A DNA stretch of 64,000 bases from DASVTU01 sp036387415 (GCA_036387415.1 DASVTU010000032.1:6004-70003), one strand, 5' to 3'; shown: positions 27,801 to 36,898, counted from the first letter of the stretch. Notes: generated by a model from the letters alone, not told the origin. Made by a program: numbers and translations.

Positions 27801-30239
27801 CATGCCTCGAACCATGCGACGGCGAATGATGAAGAAATTGTGGCTCTGCGTCCGGCGTCGGTCGCGTCGCCTGAGGGCAACGTCGCAGCGACGCCAAATC
27901 CACGCATACTTTTGCGCGTCGCGGTGCTGCTTCTGGTAGCGTCGGTCGCGGTGGTTTCGGCGGTCGTCTTTTGGAGAAGTTCGGGCAAGACGCCCGCCGT
28001 CGCCGTGCCGGGCAGCCCCTTGCGTCTGACGCATGAGATTGCTACTGACTGGCATCCCGACTACGCGCCCGACGGCTCGCGCATCGTCTTTTCCAGCAAC
28101 CGCGACGGCAAACCCGAAATCTACACGATGAACGCCGACGGCTCACGCGTCCGTCGTCTGACCTTTAACTCGACCGACGACGATTGTCCCGTGTGGTCGC
28201 ACGACGGCAAGCGTATCGCCTTCCAGTCGAGACGCGACGGGCAGACGGAAATCTACGTGATGAATGCCGACGGCTCGAACCAAATCAACGTCACCAACAA
28301 CCCCTCGGAAGACACGCGCCCCGCATGGTCGCCCGACGACACGCGCATCATCTACGGCAGCAACAGTCTCGACGCTCCCGCCAACTACGACATCTACACC
28401 GTCCAGCCCGACGGCTCCGCGAAAACCAAACTCACAGACGACCCCGCCTTCGACAACGACCCCGCCTTGTCGCCCGACGGCAAACGCATCGCCTTCACCA
28501 GCGACCGCGACAAAAATTCCTACGAGATTTTCGTCATGAATGCCGACGGCAGCGACGTGCGAAACATCTCGAATCATCCCGGCAACGACGTGAAGCCCGT
28601 CTGGTCGCCCGACGGCCAGCGCATCGCTTTTACGAGCAACCGCCCCGCCAAGACCGACCTCCCCGTCGTCTACGTGATGAACGCCGACGGCTCGAACCAA
28701 CGCGCCGTCTCCGGCGAACACTCCTACGACGACGAACCCGGATGGTCGCCCGATGGTCGCTTCGTCGCCTTTCAATCGCAACGCGACGGCAACTGGGAAG
28801 TCTACGTCGCCGACGCTTCACCACCATCCCCTTCAAGCAACGCCTCCGCCGCACCAAAAATGCGTTCCATCGCCGTCCTGCCATTCACGACCATCGGCGC
28901 GAGCGGCGACGACCAGTATCTCGGCGTCGGCCTCGCCGATGTCCTGACCAACAAACTCGGACAACTCAGCGAAGTGACGCTGCGAACGTCGGGCGCGGTG
29001 CGACGCTATCTCGGCACCTCCAAGAGCGCGCTCGATGCCGGACGCGAACTCGGCGTGGATTTTGTTCTATCAGGAACCGTGGAACGCGGCGGCGAGCGTG
29101 TCATCGTCGCGCTCGAACTGACCGACATGGCACAAGGTCGCCTTCTCTGGGCGGAGAAATTTGACGAACATTTCACCGACATCTCGACGCTGCAAAATTC
29201 CATCTCGGAACGCGTCGTGCGGGCGCTGAGTCTGGAATTGACGACGGACGAGCGGCGGCGTCTCGCCAAGCGTCTGACCAACGACAGCGAAGCTCAACAA
29301 CTCTATCTCGCGGGTCGTTATCACTGGGGCAAGCGCACGCCCGAAGGCTTGCGTCAGGCCATCGCCAATTTTGAACAGGCCATCGCGCGCGATGCGCGCT
29401 TCGCGCTCGCCTACGCGGGGCTGGCCGATTGCTACGCGTTGCTGAATTGGTACGTCGAACCCGCGCCCGCCGATGCCTGGACGCATGCCAGAGAAGCCGC
29501 TCTGCGCGCCGTCGAGATGGACGAAACGCTGGCCGAAGCGCACGTTTCGTTGGCCTTCGTCAAGTTTCACTTCGAGCGCGATTGGAAGGGAGCCGAGCAG
29601 CAGTTTCAACGCGCCATCAACCTCAATCCCAACTATCCGACCGCGCACCATTGGTACGGCTTCAATCTCTCCGCGTTGGAGCGACACGACGAAGCCATTG
29701 CCGAGATGCGACGCGCCGAAGAACTCGACCCGCGTTCCACCGTGATTGCCACGGCGGTCGCCAATGTGCTCTATCACGCGCGTCGTTTTGATGAAGCGAT
29801 TGTGCAGTGTCAGAAAGCCCTGAGCCTCGATCCCGGTTCGGTCGGCGCGCACGTCGTGTTGCGTTGGGCGTATGAAAAGAAAGGGATGGCGGACGCGGCA
29901 TTTCGCATCTACGAAAAAGAACGCGCCTTCGCGGGCGAGACGCCGACGACGCGTGCCAAACACGCGCACGTCCTCGCCGCAAGCGGGCAGACGGAAGAAG
30001 CACGGAAGGTTCTCGAAGAGTTGCTCGCCAAAGGCGGACAGCGCGGCGTGACGCCCTACGAAATCGCCGTCATATACGCGTTGCTCGGCGACCGCGACCG
30101 CGCGTTTAAGTGGCTCGCCCAATCCGAACGCGAACACGCCGTTGGCTTCTCCTACGTCCGCGTTGACCCGCTTCTCGACAACCTCCGCGACGACCCGCGC
30201 TATGCCGAGTTGCTGCGTTCGACGGGCATCATGAACTGA
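24858..30239 (+). CDS. giant Ser/Thr kinase with two TolB-TPR modules and a PD40 propeller
   Basis: 1793 residues. Order: helical N-terminus (1-85), protein kinase (about 92-395, glycine loop EIGRGGMGTVH, catalytic VIHRDIKPGNI, DFGIAK), TolB-N/FlgO-like domain (~425-560, KSIAVLPLKLLN), TPR array (~570-880), low-complexity linker, one transmembrane helix (~1016-1039, LLRVAVLLLVASVAVVSAVV), and six PD40 WSPDGxRIAF blades (~1055-1320). After these come a second TolB-N-like domain (~1333-1471, RSIAVLPFTTIG) and a second TPR array (~1478-1790). Kinase inside, propeller outside would make a transmembrane sensor. But the second TolB/TPR module would then also be outside, unlike the first. The N-terminal MTPERWKQVEDVFQ is the usual start of this acidobacterial kinase family. 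A hairpin follows the stop. Confidence 0.9.
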   Translation: MTPERWKQVEDVFQSALDLPLDERQKFIEQACAGDARLRAEVESLISQYEEAGDFIEAPAIHVTAFQQAIASPLGTTEVMLDADEMTGRRLGAYKIVREIGRGGMGTVHLAVRVDSEFNKRVAIKLVKRGMDTDFILRRFRNERQILASLDHPNIARLLDGGTTDDGLPYFIMEYIDGQPLYRYCDSQKLTIRERLRLFTQICSAVQYAHQNLVIHRDIKPGNILICPDGTAKLLDFGIAKLLNPELTPDTIAPTATAMRLMTPEYASPEQVRGETPTPASDIYSLGVLLYELLTGHRPYRFSNRSPQEIARVICEEEPEHPSHAVGSEDDILPTDAAVKESNTLEFICRIRGGTVEALRRELAGDIDSIILKALRKEPGRRYASVEAMREDILRHLDGRPISAPFFFPPAAAAKPSTGEPATSDKSIAVLPLKLLNPRKADETGDSYLGIGLADALITRLSNVRRFTVRPTSSVLRYSEGDGNPFAAGHALSVSYVVDGRIQRAGDRIRVTVQLLDVHGGAALWAGQFDEKYTDVLSLEDAISAQIAEAIVPHLTGDERQLLAKRATDNAEAFEAYLRGRYHWSAFTEEGFAKAITCYYRAIALDPTYAVAYTGIADYYNWIGIYGVMPPSECTAAAKEAASNAVELDATLAEAYTALGFAQLTNDFQWQEAERLHLRAIELNPNYATAHLWYSLQLSMEGRFDEAIPEAHRALELDPLSPFNRHNVNWCYYHARRFDESIAGYRKLIEAEPRYGMAHLSFSWVLRHTGHPEEALYESHKAVAILGDSPFVLAGLGASYAVTGDEDMARQILQKLHELSIKRYVSPYHLALVHCALREKERAFELLEETYELRDSWLVWLGVEPQFDLLRDDPRYTDILRRIKHPALDRLRRGADGAANVADTTLVVGREKLSSGDDVHDAQATQPNNLHAATSDIPPANISSVAPVHQSPEPAAIPSPVSTLKAAASTTQAVEARRTDAHASNHATANDEEIVALRPASVASPEGNVAATPNPRILLRVAVLLLVASVAVVSAVVFWRSSGKTPAVAVPGSPLRLTHEIATDWHPDYAPDGSRIVFSSNRDGKPEIYTMNADGSRVRRLTFNSTDDDCPVWSHDGKRIAFQSRRDGQTEIYVMNADGSNQINVTNNPSEDTRPAWSPDDTRIIYGSNSLDAPANYDIYTVQPDGSAKTKLTDDPAFDNDPALSPDGKRIAFTSDRDKNSYEIFVMNADGSDVRNISNHPGNDVKPVWSPDGQRIAFTSNRPAKTDLPVVYVMNADGSNQRAVSGEHSYDDEPGWSPDGRFVAFQSQRDGNWEVYVADASPPSPSSNASAAPKMRSIAVLPFTTIGASGDDQYLGVGLADVLTNKLGQLSEVTLRTSGAVRRYLGTSKSALDAGRELGVDFVLSGTVERGGERVIVALELTDMAQGRLLWAEKFDEHFTDISTLQNSISERVVRALSLELTTDERRRLAKRLTNDSEAQQLYLAGRYHWGKRTPEGLRQAIANFEQAIARDARFALAYAGLADCYALLNWYVEPAPADAWTHAREAALRAVEMDETLAEAHVSLAFVKFHFERDWKGAEQQFQRAINLNPNYPTAHHWYGFNLSALERHDEAIAEMRRAEELDPRSTVIATAVANVLYHARRFDEAIVQCQKALSLDPGSVGAHVVLRWAYEKKGMADAAFRIYEKERAFAGETPTTRAKHAHVLAASGQTEEARKVLEELLAKGGQRGVTPYEIAVIYALLGDRDRAFKWLAQSEREHAVGFSYVRVDPLLDNLRDDPRYAELLRSTGIMN

Positions 30240-30275
30240 TTCGCGGTTCGTCTCGAATGAGAAATCCTCGGACGA

Positions 30276-30314
30276 GAAACTGCGCGACGCCCCGCGCCCA
30301 CGTCGCGCAGTTTC
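30276..30314 (+). terminator. hairpin terminator after the kinase gene
   Basis: Perfect 14-bp stem GAAACTGCGCGACG (30276-30289) with 30301-30314, loop of 11, 36 bases past the stop. The tail (TTTCCCTTCC) is only moderately T-rich. Confidence 0.55.
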
Positions 30315-30324
30315 CCTTCCACGG

Positions 30325-30480
30325 CTAGCTGCGCTCCGCCCTCGATGCGAGTTTGTATTCGATAGAATCGAAGGCCGCTTCGACGCCCTTCGATAGTTCG
30401 TACGCTATCGTCTCCGAGACGAGCGCCAACAAAAACAATCCGCCCACCGCCGCCAAGCCGCCATAGATTAGATAGAACAT
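30325..30480 (-). CDS. 51-residue single-pass membrane protein
   Basis: Small gene read from the minus strand. The ATG at 30480 is preceded by GAGGGGAGA with good spacing. The product MFYLIYGGLAAVGGLFLLAL (residues 1-20) is one hydrophobic helix followed by an amphipathic charged tail (VSETIAYELSKGVEAAFDSI, then EYKLASRAERS). The strong Shine-Dalgarno, hydrophobic segment and clean stop just before the kinase terminator support a real gene. No family recognised. It lies downstream of the giant SBBP gene but beyond that gene's terminators, so it probably has its own promoter. Confidence 0.6.
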   Translation of the reverse strand: MFYLIYGGLAAVGGLFLLALVSETIAYELSKGVEAAFDSIEYKLASRAERS

Positions 30481-30552
30481 CTCAAATTCTCCCCTCACAA
30501 ATCGTCTCTAACTCCTAACGCGTTTTATGCGAGCCCGACGGCTCAAGGCTCG

Positions 30553-30569
30553 TCCGTCTTTCAGACGGA
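30553..30569 (-). terminator. small hairpin downstream of the SBBP giant gene
   Basis: TCCGTCT / AGACGGA, 7-bp stem (30553-30559 with 30563-30569), loop of 3. It lies beyond the main terminator on the minus strand. Confidence 0.35.
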
Positions 30570-30604
30570 AAGATAACCGGACATCTTTGACGGGAAAGAG
30601 AAAA

Positions 30605-30636
30605 GGATGACTCCATCTTGCAAGATGGAGTCATCC
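30605..30636 (-). terminator. terminator of the SBBP giant gene
   Basis: Perfect 16-bp palindrome GGATGACTCCATCTTG (30605-30620) with 30621-30636. Flanking AAAGAGAAA and TTTCTCTTT extend the arm on both sides. Read on the minus strand it ends in TTTTCTCTTT, 39 bases past the stop at 30676. Confidence 0.8.
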
Positions 30637-30675
30637 TTTCTCTTTGCGCCAAACTCGTAGAACGAGGTTGAGCGG

Positions 30676-33600
30676 TTATGGTGTGGTTAAGACGAGGCGC
30701 GGTTGGTTGGTGGTCGCCTGTCGAGAGTTGAATGTCGCTTCGTTTGAACTGACTGACGGATTCTTGAGTACAAGCGAGATGCGCGTGCGTCCCGCGTTGA
30801 TTTCGCTGCGGACGTAAGCCGTCACGTCCCATTCGTAGAAGGCCGAGGTAGTGTTGGCGATAACCTTTGTTGCGAGCAGCGACCCGGCGGCGGGCTTGTT
30901 GTTCCAGTTGATGCCGGTTTCTGTCCAGGCAGTATTGGCGACCCCGTAGGCGGAGACGGAGAGGTTGCTGCCGGCGCTCAGTTTTCCGTAGAGACGCAGT
31001 TTGACGCTTGAGACGGTGCAAAGCTGCCCGACATCAAACGTGAGATAAGTTTCATAGGTGTTGCCAGCAGAACTTCCAAGACGCGAGATGAGTTGCGTCG
31101 CAGTGCCGAAGTTAGTTGCGGCGCTTCCTCCGGCGCGGACGTAGGCATCGGCGGTCGGGGCGAGTTGCGTGGTCGCGGCGTCGGGCGTGCCCGTGAAGTT
31201 GCTCAACTGGTTGGTGTTCAGATTGGCATAAGAGACCGACGGCGGATTGAAGGTATAACTCGTCTTGGTCGTCGTCAGCGTGTAGGAGTATCCGGCTGGC
31301 TGGCCGGGGAAGGCATAGAAGCCGTTGGCGTCGGTCTGCGCTGTGAGCGTCGCGCCGCCCGTGCGCGCGAGCGACATGGTGACGGCGGAGATGGCTCGAC
31401 CGCAGGCGTCGCGCGCATAACCGCTCACTTGATACGCGAGACGCGTGGCAGCGAAGTCGGCGGTCTGATGACCGGGAAGGTTGTTGAACGTCGCGCCCGA
31501 CGGCGCGAAGACGAAGTAGGGATGCGACGCCGCGACGGTGTAGTTTCCGCCCGCCGGAACGGAGAAGGCGTACCAACCCGTCGCGTCGGTTTGCGCTGTC
31601 GCTGTCCGCGTACCACCGAGATTGACGGTGACGCCCGCAAGCGCGACGCCTCCTTCGCGGATGTGGCCGCCGAGTTGGAAGGTATGGAGCGTGCCAGCGA
31701 AGTCGGCTGCCTGCTGGTCTGCGCCGAGGTCGTTGAAGGAGAGCGCGGTGGGGCTGAAGCCGTACCAACTGTGGAAGGGCGAGACGGTGTAATTACCGCC
31801 TGCGGGCAAATTGGGGAAAGCGTATTTGCCGTTGGCGTCGGTCTGCACGGTCGCCGTTTGCGCGCCGTTCAAGTTAACGGTGGCGCCGACGACTGCGTTG
31901 CCATTGGCATCGGCGATGCGGCCTGTGATGTAGTGGCGTAGCAGCGTCGCGTTGAAATCGGCGGTGGTGTTTGCGCCGAGATTGTCGATGGTTTTGTTGG
32001 ATGGGTTAAAGACGTAGTGCGCCGCCGAAGGCGTGACGGTATAGGCGTTGCCGGAGAGCAAATCGGGAAAAATGTAGTTGCCGTTGGCGTCGGTGAAAGT
32101 CGTGGCGGACTGCGCGCCGCCGAGTGTGACGGTGACGCCGGAGAGCGCCGCGCCCGCGCCGTCGGTGATGCGACCGTTGACGGCATAGCGGATGCGCGTG
32201 CCTGTAAAGTCCGAGAGGGGCAGATTCGACAGGAGATTGTTGAAGGTCTGCTCGGTCGGTGTGAAGGTGTAGTTGGCGTGCGCGGCGTTGACGGTGTAGT
32301 TGCCTTCGGACGCCAAGCCCGTGAAGGCGTAGTTGCCTTGCGCGTCAGTCTGCGTGGTCGCCGTTTGCGTGCCGCCGAGGTTGAGCGTGACGCCGGAGAG
32401 CGGCGCGCCGTTGGCGTCGATGGTGCGCCCGCTGAGCGTGTAGGTGAGACGCGTGGCGTTGAAGTTGGCGGTCTGGTTGCCGCGCAAGTCCGTGTTGGTG
32501 TATGTCTGCGGGGCGAACGACCAGCCCGCACGCGTCGGCGTCACGTCGTATCTCCGTGCGACGATGAGATTGTTGAACGAGTAGTTGCCGTCGGCATCGG
32601 TTTGCGTCGTGCCGTAGCCGCCGCCCTCCAACTGCAAGGTCACTCTGGCGAGTCCTGCGCCGCCGCCGTCGACGATGCGCCCGCTAATTTGATAGCGTTT
32701 GAAGACGGCGGAGAAGCTGAGCAGTTGAATCTCGTTGATGTCGGTGACGGTCTGTGTGGGCGGATTGAAGTTGTAAAGCTCATGCGAAACGGCGACGGTG
32801 TAAGTGCCGCCGCGTCGGAGTTCGTTGAAGAAATACCAACCGGAGTCGTCGGTCTGCGTAGAGGCGTTGACTGCGCCCGTCAGGGCGACGTTTGCGCCTG
32901 CAACTGCGTTGCCGTTTTCGTCGGTTATCTGTCCTCTGATTCTGAGCGGCGGCAGGCCGTTAAAGTTCCAATTCTGAAACTCCTGCGCGTTGGTGACGCT
33001 CTGCGTGGCGGGCGCAAATGTCCAGAACGTATCGGGCAGGATCGGCGTGGCGGTGTAGTTGCCGCCGCGCTGAAGTTCGTTGAAGAAGTACCAGCCGGAG
33101 CTATCGGTTTGCGTGGTGACGTTGGCGCTGCCGGAGAGCGCGATGGTGACACCGCCCATCGGGGAGCCGTAATCGTTCAAGACTTGCCCGTAGATGCGGA
33201 GCGGCGGGAGCGCGGTGAAGTGCGTCGTCCAGGTGGTGTAAGCGTCGGGGACGGTGACGCTTGCGGGCGTGAACGTCCAGAACATTCCGGGCATCGATGC
33301 CGCGACCGTGAAGCTGCAATTACGCGGGAGATGATGGAAGCGATACCAGCCGGAGTAGTCGGTCTGCGTTGTGGCGTCCATGACGCCGCTCAACGTCACC
33401 GTGACGCCGGATAACGGGTTGCCGTATTCATCCTTAACTTGCCCGACAGCATCAATGGGCGGCACGGAGGTGAAGTCGAGCCGCTGTTCACCCTGTATAT
33501 TCGCGGCGGTGTGAGTGGGCGGCGTAAACGTCCAGTTGGGCATCGGCTCTCGCGGAGTGACTGTATAAGTTGCGCCGCGCAGCAGGTTGTAGAACTGGTA

Positions 33601-36591
33601 GTTGCCGTCGTTGTCCGTGTATGTCTCCTCGATGACCGAACCCTGCTCGTTGGAGAGACGGACGGCGAAGTAACTTCTAGGGAAGCCGCTGTTGATGTCC
33701 GTGATGCGTCCCCAGATTTTTGGCGGCGGCAACTGCATGAAGTCGAGCACGCTGTCGCCCGTGATGTTCGAGACGCTCTGGCTTTCGGGCGTGTAGGCGA
33801 TGATTGGTGTTTGACCCGGCGTGACGGTGTAGCTTCCGCCTGCGGGTAAGCCTGCGAAGCGGTAATAGCCGTTCATGTCGCTCTGCGTGCTATTGCTGAC
33901 GGTGCCGTTGAGCATGATGAATGCGCCGCCCACGCCCGTGCCCATCGGATTCGTGATGCGTCCTTTGATGACGAGCGGAGCCGCGCCTGAGAAATCGACC
34001 GTGGCATGCTGGACGAGATTGTTGAGCGGGACGTTTCGAGGCTCGAAAAGATAGCCGTCGCGGTGCGCGTTGAGCGTTACCGTGCTGCCCTGCGGGATGC
34101 CGCCCATGCGGTAGATGCCTTCGTTGTTGGTGCGGACGCTGCGGTTGATGGAACCGCTGAACGTGACTTCGACATCGGCGAGACCGTTGCCGAATTCGTT
34201 GGTCACGCGTCCGGTCACGACGAGTCCTTCCTGCCCCATGTCGATGCGCGTGACAAAGCCGTCGCTGTTGTACTGGCCGCCTTTGAAACGTTGAAAGGCA
34301 TTCGTCGTCGCGTAGAAATCTTCCGACCAAGTGCTGCCCGCGATATAGACATTGGGCATGAAGTTAACGTACCCGACGGCGATGTCCTTGCCTTGTTCGT
34401 ATTCGGAACCGCCGATGTAAGTAAGATAATTGAGATACTGTTGGCCGGGCGTGATGCGGATAAGAAACGCGTCGTAGGAACCGCCGAGAGTTGCCTGCAA
34501 GGCGTGGGGCGCGGTGGGGAGGTCAGGTGAAGTGGTATGACCGACGATGTAGACTTCGGGCGTGGAGGGGAGGAGCGCGAGGGCAATACCCGCGTCGTCG
34601 GATGCGCCGCCGATAAAGGTCGAATAGAGAAGGTCGTGGCCGCCGCGATGCAACTTAGCGAGGAAGGCATCGTATCTGGCGGAACCAAAGCCTTGCAGCA
34701 TCGGCTGAAAAGCGTCGGGCGTCATGGGCAAATCGGGCGAGCCGGTCATGCCTGTGATGTAGGCGTCGCCCGCGTCGTCAATCGCGATGTCGTAGGCGTA
34801 ATCATCGCCCGCGCCGCCGAAATAGGTGGAATAAAGCAGACGGGTTCCGCTCTTGTCGAAGCGCGTGATGAAGGTGTCGTAGGTCTGCGGCTCGCCCGCT
34901 TTGTCTCGCTGGAAGGCTCTGAAAGTAACGGGAAAGTTGGCGGAATTGGTGCTGCCTGTGACGTAGATGGCTTCGTCGTCGTTGCGTAGAAAGGTCACGC
35001 CGTCGATGTAGTCGTCGCCGCTGCCGCCGAGATACGTGGAAAAGACGGGGCGACCGTTGGGCGTCAACGGCAACTGCAAAAGGAAGCCGTCGGAACATGC
35101 TCCGGTCGGGCAATTGCCGCCGCCCGCAAACCCCTGGAAGCCTGCGCCGACCATCGGGAAGTTTTGCGAGGTAGTTCGTCCGGCGACGTAGACCTCGCCG
35201 AAGTTGTTGATGGCGAGACTGGGGTTATACTCCGCGCCGCTGCCGCCAAGAAACGTCGCATACAGCAACGACGAACCGTTGGCGTTCAACTTGGCGACGT
35301 AGGCGTCCTGCGAGCCGCGCAAAGTCGATTGATAAGCTCCGGGTGGCATGGGGAAATCTTGCGACCACGTTTCGCCCGCGATGTGGGCTTCGCCCGCCGG
35401 ATTAATGGCAATGCTCAGGCCGTATTCGCCGCCCTGCCTGCCGCCGATAAAAGTGGAATAGATGAGCGCGTTGCCTTGCGGGTTGAGTTTGGTGACGAAA
35501 GCATCATAGGTCGCCGTGACGGTGCCGCCGAGTTGCGTTTGGTATGCGCCGGGCGTGACGGGAAAGTTGGTCGATGAGGTGGTGCCGACGACGTAAGCAT
35601 TGCCCTGCGAGTCGATGGTGATGCCGTTGGCTTCGTCATGTGAATTGCCGCCGAGGTAGGTTGAATAAGTGAGCACCGGGTCAATCACCAGTGCCTTCGT
35701 CGAATCGTACGCGCCCAATTCAAAACTGATGCGGTCTTTGCCGCCGACGAGGTAACGACACGCGACTTCGCGCCGCTCTCCGTTAATCTCTTGATAGGCG
35801 ACGGGCTTGAGTTGTCGCACCTCGCCCCCGCGCGTCTGCAAAATAAGGTCGCCGTTCTCTTCGAGGCGAATCTTGTCTGCGCCACGGAAGTCGAGCGCGA
35901 TAGCATCAGTCTTCGCGCCGGGTGCAATGTAGAAATCGTATTCGAGTTGTTTCTGGTTGCCGTAATAAATCAAATTGACGCCGGGATAAACGCTTTCATA
36001 TCGAATCTTCTGATAGTTCGGCACATCCTTCACCCAACTTTTCGCGTCTCTGCCGATGAGATAATTGCTGCGCCCCGTCAATTCGTCGAGACCGACCACG
36101 CGCGCCTCCGTGTTAGCGCCCGACAGCTTCATTCTCAACACCGACGGCGACACTTTTGCGGAAGACGCTGCCGCCGCAGATTGTGTGCCGACCAACACGC
36201 CCGAATTCTGTCGGCCTGAACCGGAGGGCTTGGCTTTGGTCTGCGCGGCGTTTTTCGGCAAGAGGGTCAGCACCGCTTCATCCGCCGTCAAAAACAGATT
36301 GTAGTGGCTATTTCGCGCGAGAAACTTCACACGCGCGTCGCTCTGTCCACGATTCGCCTCAAAACTGAGCGGAAGTTGTCCGTAGTTTTTGCTCGCCTGC
36401 TCGCGCCGCGCCGCCTCGTTGTGTGTGTCCGTCGTCGTTGTTGCGCCTGTAGCTGGCGTCTTCGAGTCGCCTGCGCTGGCAGCGTCGGTTTTGAGTTTCG
36501 CCTTCACAAACTGCGTCAAGGTGCCTGTGGAAGCCAAGAACGCGAGCGTCACGCACACGATAAGCATTGGTCGATTGCTGAGATATTTCAT
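30676..36591 (-). CDS. giant secreted SBBP-propeller / carboxypeptidase-regulatory repeat / DNRLRE protein
   Basis: 1971 residues from the ATG at 36591, chosen because AAAAAGGA precedes it and a signal peptide (MLIVCVTLAFLASTGTLTQF) then starts near residue 9. Domains in order: a DUF7948-type N-terminal domain (YGQLPLSFEANRGQSDARVK ... YPGVNLIYYGN), about seven SBBP beta-propeller repeats (YSTYLGGNSHDEANGIT, DAFVTKLN), twelve carboxypeptidase-regulatory-like Ig repeats of 83-86 residues (GRITDxxGxxLSGVTVTLGG ... TDANGNYxF), and a C-terminal DNRLRE carbohydrate-binding-like domain (TADAYVRAGGSAATNFGT). Long extracellular stalk and adhesin or matrix role expected. A promoter about 280 bases upstream and a strong terminator frame the gene. 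Confidence 0.9.
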   Translation of the reverse strand: MKYLSNRPMLIVCVTLAFLASTGTLTQFVKAKLKTDAASAGDSKTPATGATTTTDTHNEAARREQASKNYGQLPLSFEANRGQSDARVKFLARNSHYNLFLTADEAVLTLLPKNAAQTKAKPSGSGRQNSGVLVGTQSAAAASSAKVSPSVLRMKLSGANTEARVVGLDELTGRSNYLIGRDAKSWVKDVPNYQKIRYESVYPGVNLIYYGNQKQLEYDFYIAPGAKTDAIALDFRGADKIRLEENGDLILQTRGGEVRQLKPVAYQEINGERREVACRYLVGGKDRISFELGAYDSTKALVIDPVLTYSTYLGGNSHDEANGITIDSQGNAYVVGTTSSTNFPVTPGAYQTQLGGTVTATYDAFVTKLNPQGNALIYSTFIGGRQGGEYGLSIAINPAGEAHIAGETWSQDFPMPPGAYQSTLRGSQDAYVAKLNANGSSLLYATFLGGSGAEYNPSLAINNFGEVYVAGRTTSQNFPMVGAGFQGFAGGGNCPTGACSDGFLLQLPLTPNGRPVFSTYLGGSGDDYIDGVTFLRNDDEAIYVTGSTNSANFPVTFRAFQRDKAGEPQTYDTFITRFDKSGTRLLYSTYFGGAGDDYAYDIAIDDAGDAYITGMTGSPDLPMTPDAFQPMLQGFGSARYDAFLAKLHRGGHDLLYSTFIGGASDDAGIALALLPSTPEVYIVGHTTSPDLPTAPHALQATLGGSYDAFLIRITPGQQYLNYLTYIGGSEYEQGKDIAVGYVNFMPNVYIAGSTWSEDFYATTNAFQRFKGGQYNSDGFVTRIDMGQEGLVVTGRVTNEFGNGLADVEVTFSGSINRSVRTNNEGIYRMGGIPQGSTVTLNAHRDGYLFEPRNVPLNNLVQHATVDFSGAAPLVIKGRITNPMGTGVGGAFIMLNGTVSNSTQSDMNGYYRFAGLPAGGSYTVTPGQTPIIAYTPESQSVSNITGDSVLDFMQLPPPKIWGRITDINSGFPRSYFAVRLSNEQGSVIEETYTDNDGNYQFYNLLRGATYTVTPREPMPNWTFTPPTHTAANIQGEQRLDFTSVPPIDAVGQVKDEYGNPLSGVTVTLSGVMDATTQTDYSGWYRFHHLPRNCSFTVAASMPGMFWTFTPASVTVPDAYTTWTTHFTALPPLRIYGQVLNDYGSPMGGVTIALSGSANVTTQTDSSGWYFFNELQRGGNYTATPILPDTFWTFAPATQSVTNAQEFQNWNFNGLPPLRIRGQITDENGNAVAGANVALTGAVNASTQTDDSGWYFFNELRRGGTYTVAVSHELYNFNPPTQTVTDINEIQLLSFSAVFKRYQISGRIVDGGGAGLARVTLQLEGGGYGTTQTDADGNYSFNNLIVARRYDVTPTRAGWSFAPQTYTNTDLRGNQTANFNATRLTYTLSGRTIDANGAPLSGVTLNLGGTQTATTQTDAQGNYAFTGLASEGNYTVNAAHANYTFTPTEQTFNNLLSNLPLSDFTGTRIRYAVNGRITDGAGAALSGVTVTLGGAQSATTFTDANGNYIFPDLLSGNAYTVTPSAAHYVFNPSNKTIDNLGANTTADFNATLLRHYITGRIADANGNAVVGATVNLNGAQTATVQTDANGKYAFPNLPAGGNYTVSPFHSWYGFSPTALSFNDLGADQQAADFAGTLHTFQLGGHIREGGVALAGVTVNLGGTRTATAQTDATGWYAFSVPAGGNYTVAASHPYFVFAPSGATFNNLPGHQTADFAATRLAYQVSGYARDACGRAISAVTMSLARTGGATLTAQTDANGFYAFPGQPAGYSYTLTTTKTSYTFNPPSVSYANLNTNQLSNFTGTPDAATTQLAPTADAYVRAGGSAATNFGTATQLISRLGSSAGNTYETYLTFDVGQLCTVSSVKLRLYGKLSAGSNLSVSAYGVANTAWTETGINWNNKPAAGSLLATKVIANTTSAFYEWDVTAYVRSEINAGRTRISLVLKNPSVSSNEATFNSRQATTNQPRLVLTTP

Positions 36592-36869
36592 GAAAAATCC
36601 TTTTTGATTGGGGAAAGTGGGTCGGGTTGCAGCGTGCGCGAAGGCGTGCCTGTTGCGGGACGGAACGGTGCTGAGTCGTCGGCTTATCTGCAAGTACAAC
36701 AGCAGTTTACAGACAGAACTCGGCCAGCGCGAGGCGTTCCAGAGAGGACGCGGAATGTTGAGATAGACGGAACCGGCAGGAGCTTAGCCCGTGACGGCGA
36801 CGAGAGGACGGACGTGAGTTTTACTGCGAAATTTCTTCGTCGGGACGAAGATTCAGTGCCTACCCTAAC

Positions 36870-36898
36870 AAAATATGGCTTACCCGAGGTAATGTCAA
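36870..36898 (-). promoter_or_regulatory. strong sigma70-like promoter of the SBBP giant gene
   Basis: On the minus strand, TTGACA (36893-36898), 17-base spacer, TATTTT (36870-36875). Perfect -35 and fair -10. The transcript would start near 36863, giving a leader of about 270 bases to the ATG at 36591. Confidence 0.6.

Noticed and set aside
32017..33414. Plus-strand open frame (465 codons) inside the SBBP giant gene
   Set aside because: Antisense shadow of the Ig repeats, with repeated RRG/VGEG composition and no start signals.
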